Of a stretch of 27,244 nucleotides of DNA, positions 24,458-27,244 are shown piece by piece. A model generated the notes under the pieces. The model was not told the DNA's origin and made no database searches. It saw nothing but the letters and a program-made list of their open reading frames with translations. The position numbers were made by a program, and so were the translations under genes. The first letter of the stretch is position 1, and each line of letters starts with the position of its first letter. The DNA comes from CALAGJ01 sp964293305 (GTDB lineage Bacteria; Bacteroidota; Bacteroidia; Chitinophagales; Chitinophagaceae): NCBI GenBank assembly GCA_964293305.1, contig CAXYYO010000044.1:1-27244 (forward strand). The letters are read 5' to 3'.

Positions 24458-24773
24458 CAAGACACGGAAAGCAAAGGGTTGGTTTTGCAATATGGAATAA
24501 GGGAATACTCTTGCTGTGCGGTGCAAAATAAATGGTGAAATGAATGGAAGTGTAATGTAGTGGAAGGTAGTGTAGCGAAGCGAAACGCTGTAACGAAATG
24601 GAACTGGAATGAATGAACCTTTTATTGCACATTGCCATCAACAACTAATGCTTTATTTTTTTCTGCACCGCTGAAAAGGGTGGTTGGGGTGTGTGGCTTT
24701 ACTCACTGCTTTTCTATTTTTTTATTGGTGTTCGTGAATTTGCTACGCTGCATTTGGGGGGCTGTGCGGTGGG

Positions 24774-25170
24774 AGAAAAGACGGCTTCCATTTTATCAAA
24801 ATGGCTATGGTATTGGCTATTTAACATAATGTTATTATGTGACAGCCTGTGCGGTTGGATGCTTGCATAAGCGATGGCAAAAGGCTGTGCGTAGCGAACA
24901 CATAATGCCACATTATGTTATTTAGCTTCAGGCAGTTTTTATACTGGCATAAGCGGAACGGTGGTGGTGGTTGGAGTGTAGCGTTTTTTTGTTGCTATGC
25001 TGTGTGTTGGCTTGGCTCTTTGGCTGTGGAGCAAAGCGGAACAGGCAATGTGCCAAATGCTTGGGGAGCATAGCCACAAAAAATATGACAGTTAAAAACT
25101 GACTGCAATACCATAGAGTGCTTTGAAGCGTTTGCCTTGTGTGGTGGCAAAGCACTAAGCCGTCTTTTCT
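24774..25170. repeat. 14-base inverted repeat with adjacent CTGTGCGGTGGG copies
   Basis: AGAAAAGACGGCTT (24774-24787) is the exact reverse complement of AAGCCGTCTTTTCT (25157-25170). Each arm adjoins or overlaps a same-orientation CTGTGCGGTGGG (24762-24773 and 25169-25180). The enclosed 370 bases are noncoding and rich in palindromes. Confidence 0.65.
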
Positions 25171-25188
25171 GTGCGGTGGGTCGGGGGG

Positions 25189-27244
25189 TTAGTTCGTTTC
25201 CTCCATTTGTATGTCAAAAGCCTGTTGAATTAAATCCATTACATTATCCAATTCACTCATTTTGCTTATGCCTACTTCAATATCCCCATTTCCCCATCTG
25301 CCTTTATCGGTTACATCTAAACACAAACCTAATGGATCATCAATTTGATTAAACTCAATATTCAATGACAAACGTAACCTTGCTTTTTGTGGTACAATAT
25401 CAACGAAGTTGGTATTGGACTTGAAAGCTATGTATAGCTTTTTGTATTCTTCTTTTACCGAAGCATCAATGTTTAATACTCTTTTCTTCAAGGCATAGTA
25501 TATTTCAAGCATATCGCCTTTTAAATGCTCATAGTTTTCAATAGTGTAAACGCTAACTTCTTTTTCTTCACTGCGTTTGTACTTATCCAAAATCTCTTGT
25601 GAAAGATTTGGGGCAACCCAAATTTTAGATGCTTTAGCAGCTAATTCAACTGCTCTTTCCTGTATTTTTTCTTCATTCCAATCATTTACTTTTTGCATAA
25701 ATGAATTTAAACGAAGTGGTGAATGGTCAAAGCCTCCTTCAATTGATTTCTTAATATCAAAAGGGTTGTCGCTTAATTCAGGATTGTAGCCGGTAAGTGT
25801 TAAGTTACCCAATGTATGTAAATACTTCTTCTGTACTTCTTGCCAATTATCGCCCAACATTGCTTGCCATTTTGCATTCAATTTTGGGTTCTGTGGCATT
25901 ATGTGTTCTATGGTGTAATCGTCTGTATTAACTATTTCCTTCCTGTTGTAATTTTCTAAATTATGCAGCAAGTAATTTCGGGAACGGAAATTATAAACGT
26001 CTTTCAAACCTATTTCCTTTTCAAATTCAGTATCATTAGGGAAGCGTTTGTAATTCTCCATCAATTGGAATGTTGCTTTTAAACTCTCCAGGTAATGTGA
26101 TGGATTTATGGACTTGTATAATGTAGCAAATGTTTTGTTCAAGCTGTTTGTTGGAATACCACAAATTGCTCTTCGGAAAACATAGTTTTCAACCAGCTTT
26201 ATTATTTCTTTAAAATCTTCTATTGTAATTTTCTCGGTTGCATAATCATTGTAAACTGGAAGAAAGAATGGATAAGATACATCTACTTTTAGTTTAAGGA
26301 TATTGGTAAACAATTTCTTCAAATCTGTATTTGCTTCTTTCCTCAAAACCATATTTACATAGTAGCCAGAGTATTTGAAAATATCCTGTACAACTTCGGT
26401 AATAGTTTTTGGTGCTTTGTTGCTTTGAACATAGGTTTTAAATTCTTCGTAAACCTTGTCTATTCTTGGTAATGCTCCTGTTTTAACTGAAAGGTAATCC
26501 CTCATAAACCAGTCAAACTTTGTTGCATATTCATTGCCGTAGCTTTGCTCCATTGGAAACCAATATTTTTCGTACAACTCGGTTTGCAGTTTTATATCCT
26601 GCCCCATTAAAATATAGTTTCTAATCAGGTCGGCTTGTGATAAGTCTAAACCTGTTGAGTTCATACTCTCAAATATCAATTGCGGATTGTCTTTGTCCTT
26701 TTCTAATGCTACATCAACAATAAATAATCTTAGCACTCCATTATAAACTTCCTTTACATTTTCTTTTGATATTTTGCCTTTGAAAAATCTGTAATTCTCA
26801 ACCAAACGTAAAGAGTATTCACCAACTGGCTCAATGCCTTTTATTAGATTGATTAGAGTTTCTTTATCCCTTTTGGTAAGCAATAATTTGTATCGTAATT
26901 CGCTTTCTTCTTCGGGATTAAGCAAATAGTAATTCTGTAATTTGGTGAAGTTGGTATCTATATCAACATCGTTGTCCCTTATAAATTCAGATAAAGCAAT
27001 TATCAATAATGAAACTGTGGTTAAACGCTGTTGTCCATCAATAACCAATAGTTTAGGCACATCAGAAACGGTGTGTATGTTTTCTTGAAAATATACTACT
27101 GAACCAATAAAATGCCCTTGTGCAGCTCCATCTGTGCTTACCTTCAAAATGTCATTAAATAGTTTATTGCATTGAGGCAACAACCAACTGTATGTACGCT
27201 GGTAGATTGGAATTACAAATTGTTTAGGACCTTTTATTACGGTC
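25189..27244 (-). CDS. GmrSD-like restriction protein (DUF262-DUF1524-DUF5655), 5' end beyond the window
   Basis: A type IV-like restriction endonuclease; GmrSD relatives cut modified phage DNA. The frame is open to the right edge and reads QFVIPIYQRTYSW, the DUF262 (ParB-like) start motif, so the true start is outside the window. IGSVVYF and LLVIDGQQRLTT (the DGQQR nucleotide-binding motif) follow within 75 residues. The C-terminal DUF1524 HNH nuclease shows DDYTIEHIMPQN and HTLGNLTLTGYNPELSDNPF. The final 130 residues (KKLYIAFKSNTNFVDIVPQKARLRLSLNI, then GRWGNGDIEVGI) are a DUF5655 domain. It encodes a second, separate defence system near the XRE-headed operon. Confidence 0.92.
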   Translation of the reverse strand, partial: TVIKGPKQFVIPIYQRTYSWLLPQCNKLFNDILKVSTDGAAQGHFIGSVVYFQENIHTVSDVPKLLVIDGQQRLTTVSLLIIALSEFIRDNDVDIDTNFTKLQNYYLLNPEEESELRYKLLLTKRDKETLINLIKGIEPVGEYSLRLVENYRFFKGKISKENVKEVYNGVLRLFIVDVALEKDKDNPQLIFESMNSTGLDLSQADLIRNYILMGQDIKLQTELYEKYWFPMEQSYGNEYATKFDWFMRDYLSVKTGALPRIDKVYEEFKTYVQSNKAPKTITEVVQDIFKYSGYYVNMVLRKEANTDLKKLFTNILKLKVDVSYPFFLPVYNDYATEKITIEDFKEIIKLVENYVFRRAICGIPTNSLNKTFATLYKSINPSHYLESLKATFQLMENYKRFPNDTEFEKEIGLKDVYNFRSRNYLLHNLENYNRKEIVNTDDYTIEHIMPQNPKLNAKWQAMLGDNWQEVQKKYLHTLGNLTLTGYNPELSDNPFDIKKSIEGGFDHSPLRLNSFMQKVNDWNEEKIQERAVELAAKASKIWVAPNLSQEILDKYKRSEEKEVSVYTIENYEHLKGDMLEIYYALKKRVLNIDASVKEEYKKLYIAFKSNTNFVDIVPQKARLRLSLNIEFNQIDDPLGLCLDVTDKGRWGNGDIEVGISKMSELDNVMDLIQQAFDIQMEETN

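Larger units (their letters stand above)
24117..25188. other. G-rich noncoding kilobase with many short repeats
   Basis: No gene is accepted here. The plus strand is visibly richer in G than C. It holds a long imperfect hairpin (24380-24457), CTGTGCGG words in one orientation near 24514, 24762, 24847, 24885 (partial) and 25169, a 14-base inverted repeat (24774-24787 with 25157-25170), CATAATG palindromes at 24825-24839 and 24901-24917, and two CAGT...ACTG palindromes near 24932 and 25089. This density suggests a regulatory, transfer or replication region, or the remains of one. Confidence 0.4.

Noticed and set aside
24414..24644. 76-codon minus-strand ORF (Leu-His-Tyr rich)
   Set aside because: Composition follows the G-rich skew of the opposite strand; it overlaps a long inverted repeat and has no domain.
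22958..25188. CRISPR array
   Set aside because: Repeated words are short, irregularly spaced and not separated by uniform spacers, and no cas gene is present.

Overview
This is an AT-rich bacterial window, almost certainly from a Bacteroidota species and probably from the Chitinophagaceae. The evidence is Bacteroidota-type promoters (TTTG, 19-20 bases, TAnnTTTG), a Bacteroidota-style PurM, a divergent formimidoylglutamase-like protein, an MG2/plug-domain surface protein, a GH109 enzyme and a DUF6943 protein. The taxonomic call is inference from protein style, not from a marker gene.

Left half (1-11.6 kb) is ordinary chromosome. It holds the 5' end of ssb, a noncoding stretch with REP-like hairpins, and a two-gene unit for N-acetylgalactosamine release and phosphorylation (GH109 enzyme plus NahK-like kinase). 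Next come an arginase/HutG-family protein with altered metal ligands, peptide deformylase coupled to a secreted protein, a DUF389 membrane protein, purM, a DUF6498-like membrane protein and a large MG2/plug-domain secreted protein.

The middle (12.1-20.8 kb, minus strand) is a restriction/defence operon. From its promoter it reads: XRE regulator, PLD-nuclease/SNF2-helicase fusion, four-helix-bundle protein, DUF1016 (PD-(D/E)XK) nuclease, and an Eco57I-type methylase/specificity protein. The methylase is broken into two frames by a 28-base degenerate heptamer tract. Removing two heptamers, or adding one particular heptamer, rejoins the frames with no stop. The four-helix-bundle gene is bracketed by the same kind of heptamer tract, an 18/20 inverted repeat and a perfect 10-base direct repeat, so it looks like a small cassette inserted into a translationally coupled operon. 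A palindrome over the -7 box of the operon promoter is a likely XRE operator.

The right part (20.8-27.2 kb) is an accessory region. It has a small conserved gene, a secreted thermonuclease, an unrecognised 249-residue protein with a terminator, and a DUF6943 gene flanked by two copies of a structured inverted-repeat element that share an internal loop but differ in their outer stems. A G-rich noncoding kilobase with repeated CTGTGCGGT motifs follows, then a GmrSD-like DUF262/DUF1524/DUF5655 restriction protein that runs off the right edge. No integrase, transposase, tRNA, rRNA or CRISPR array was seen.
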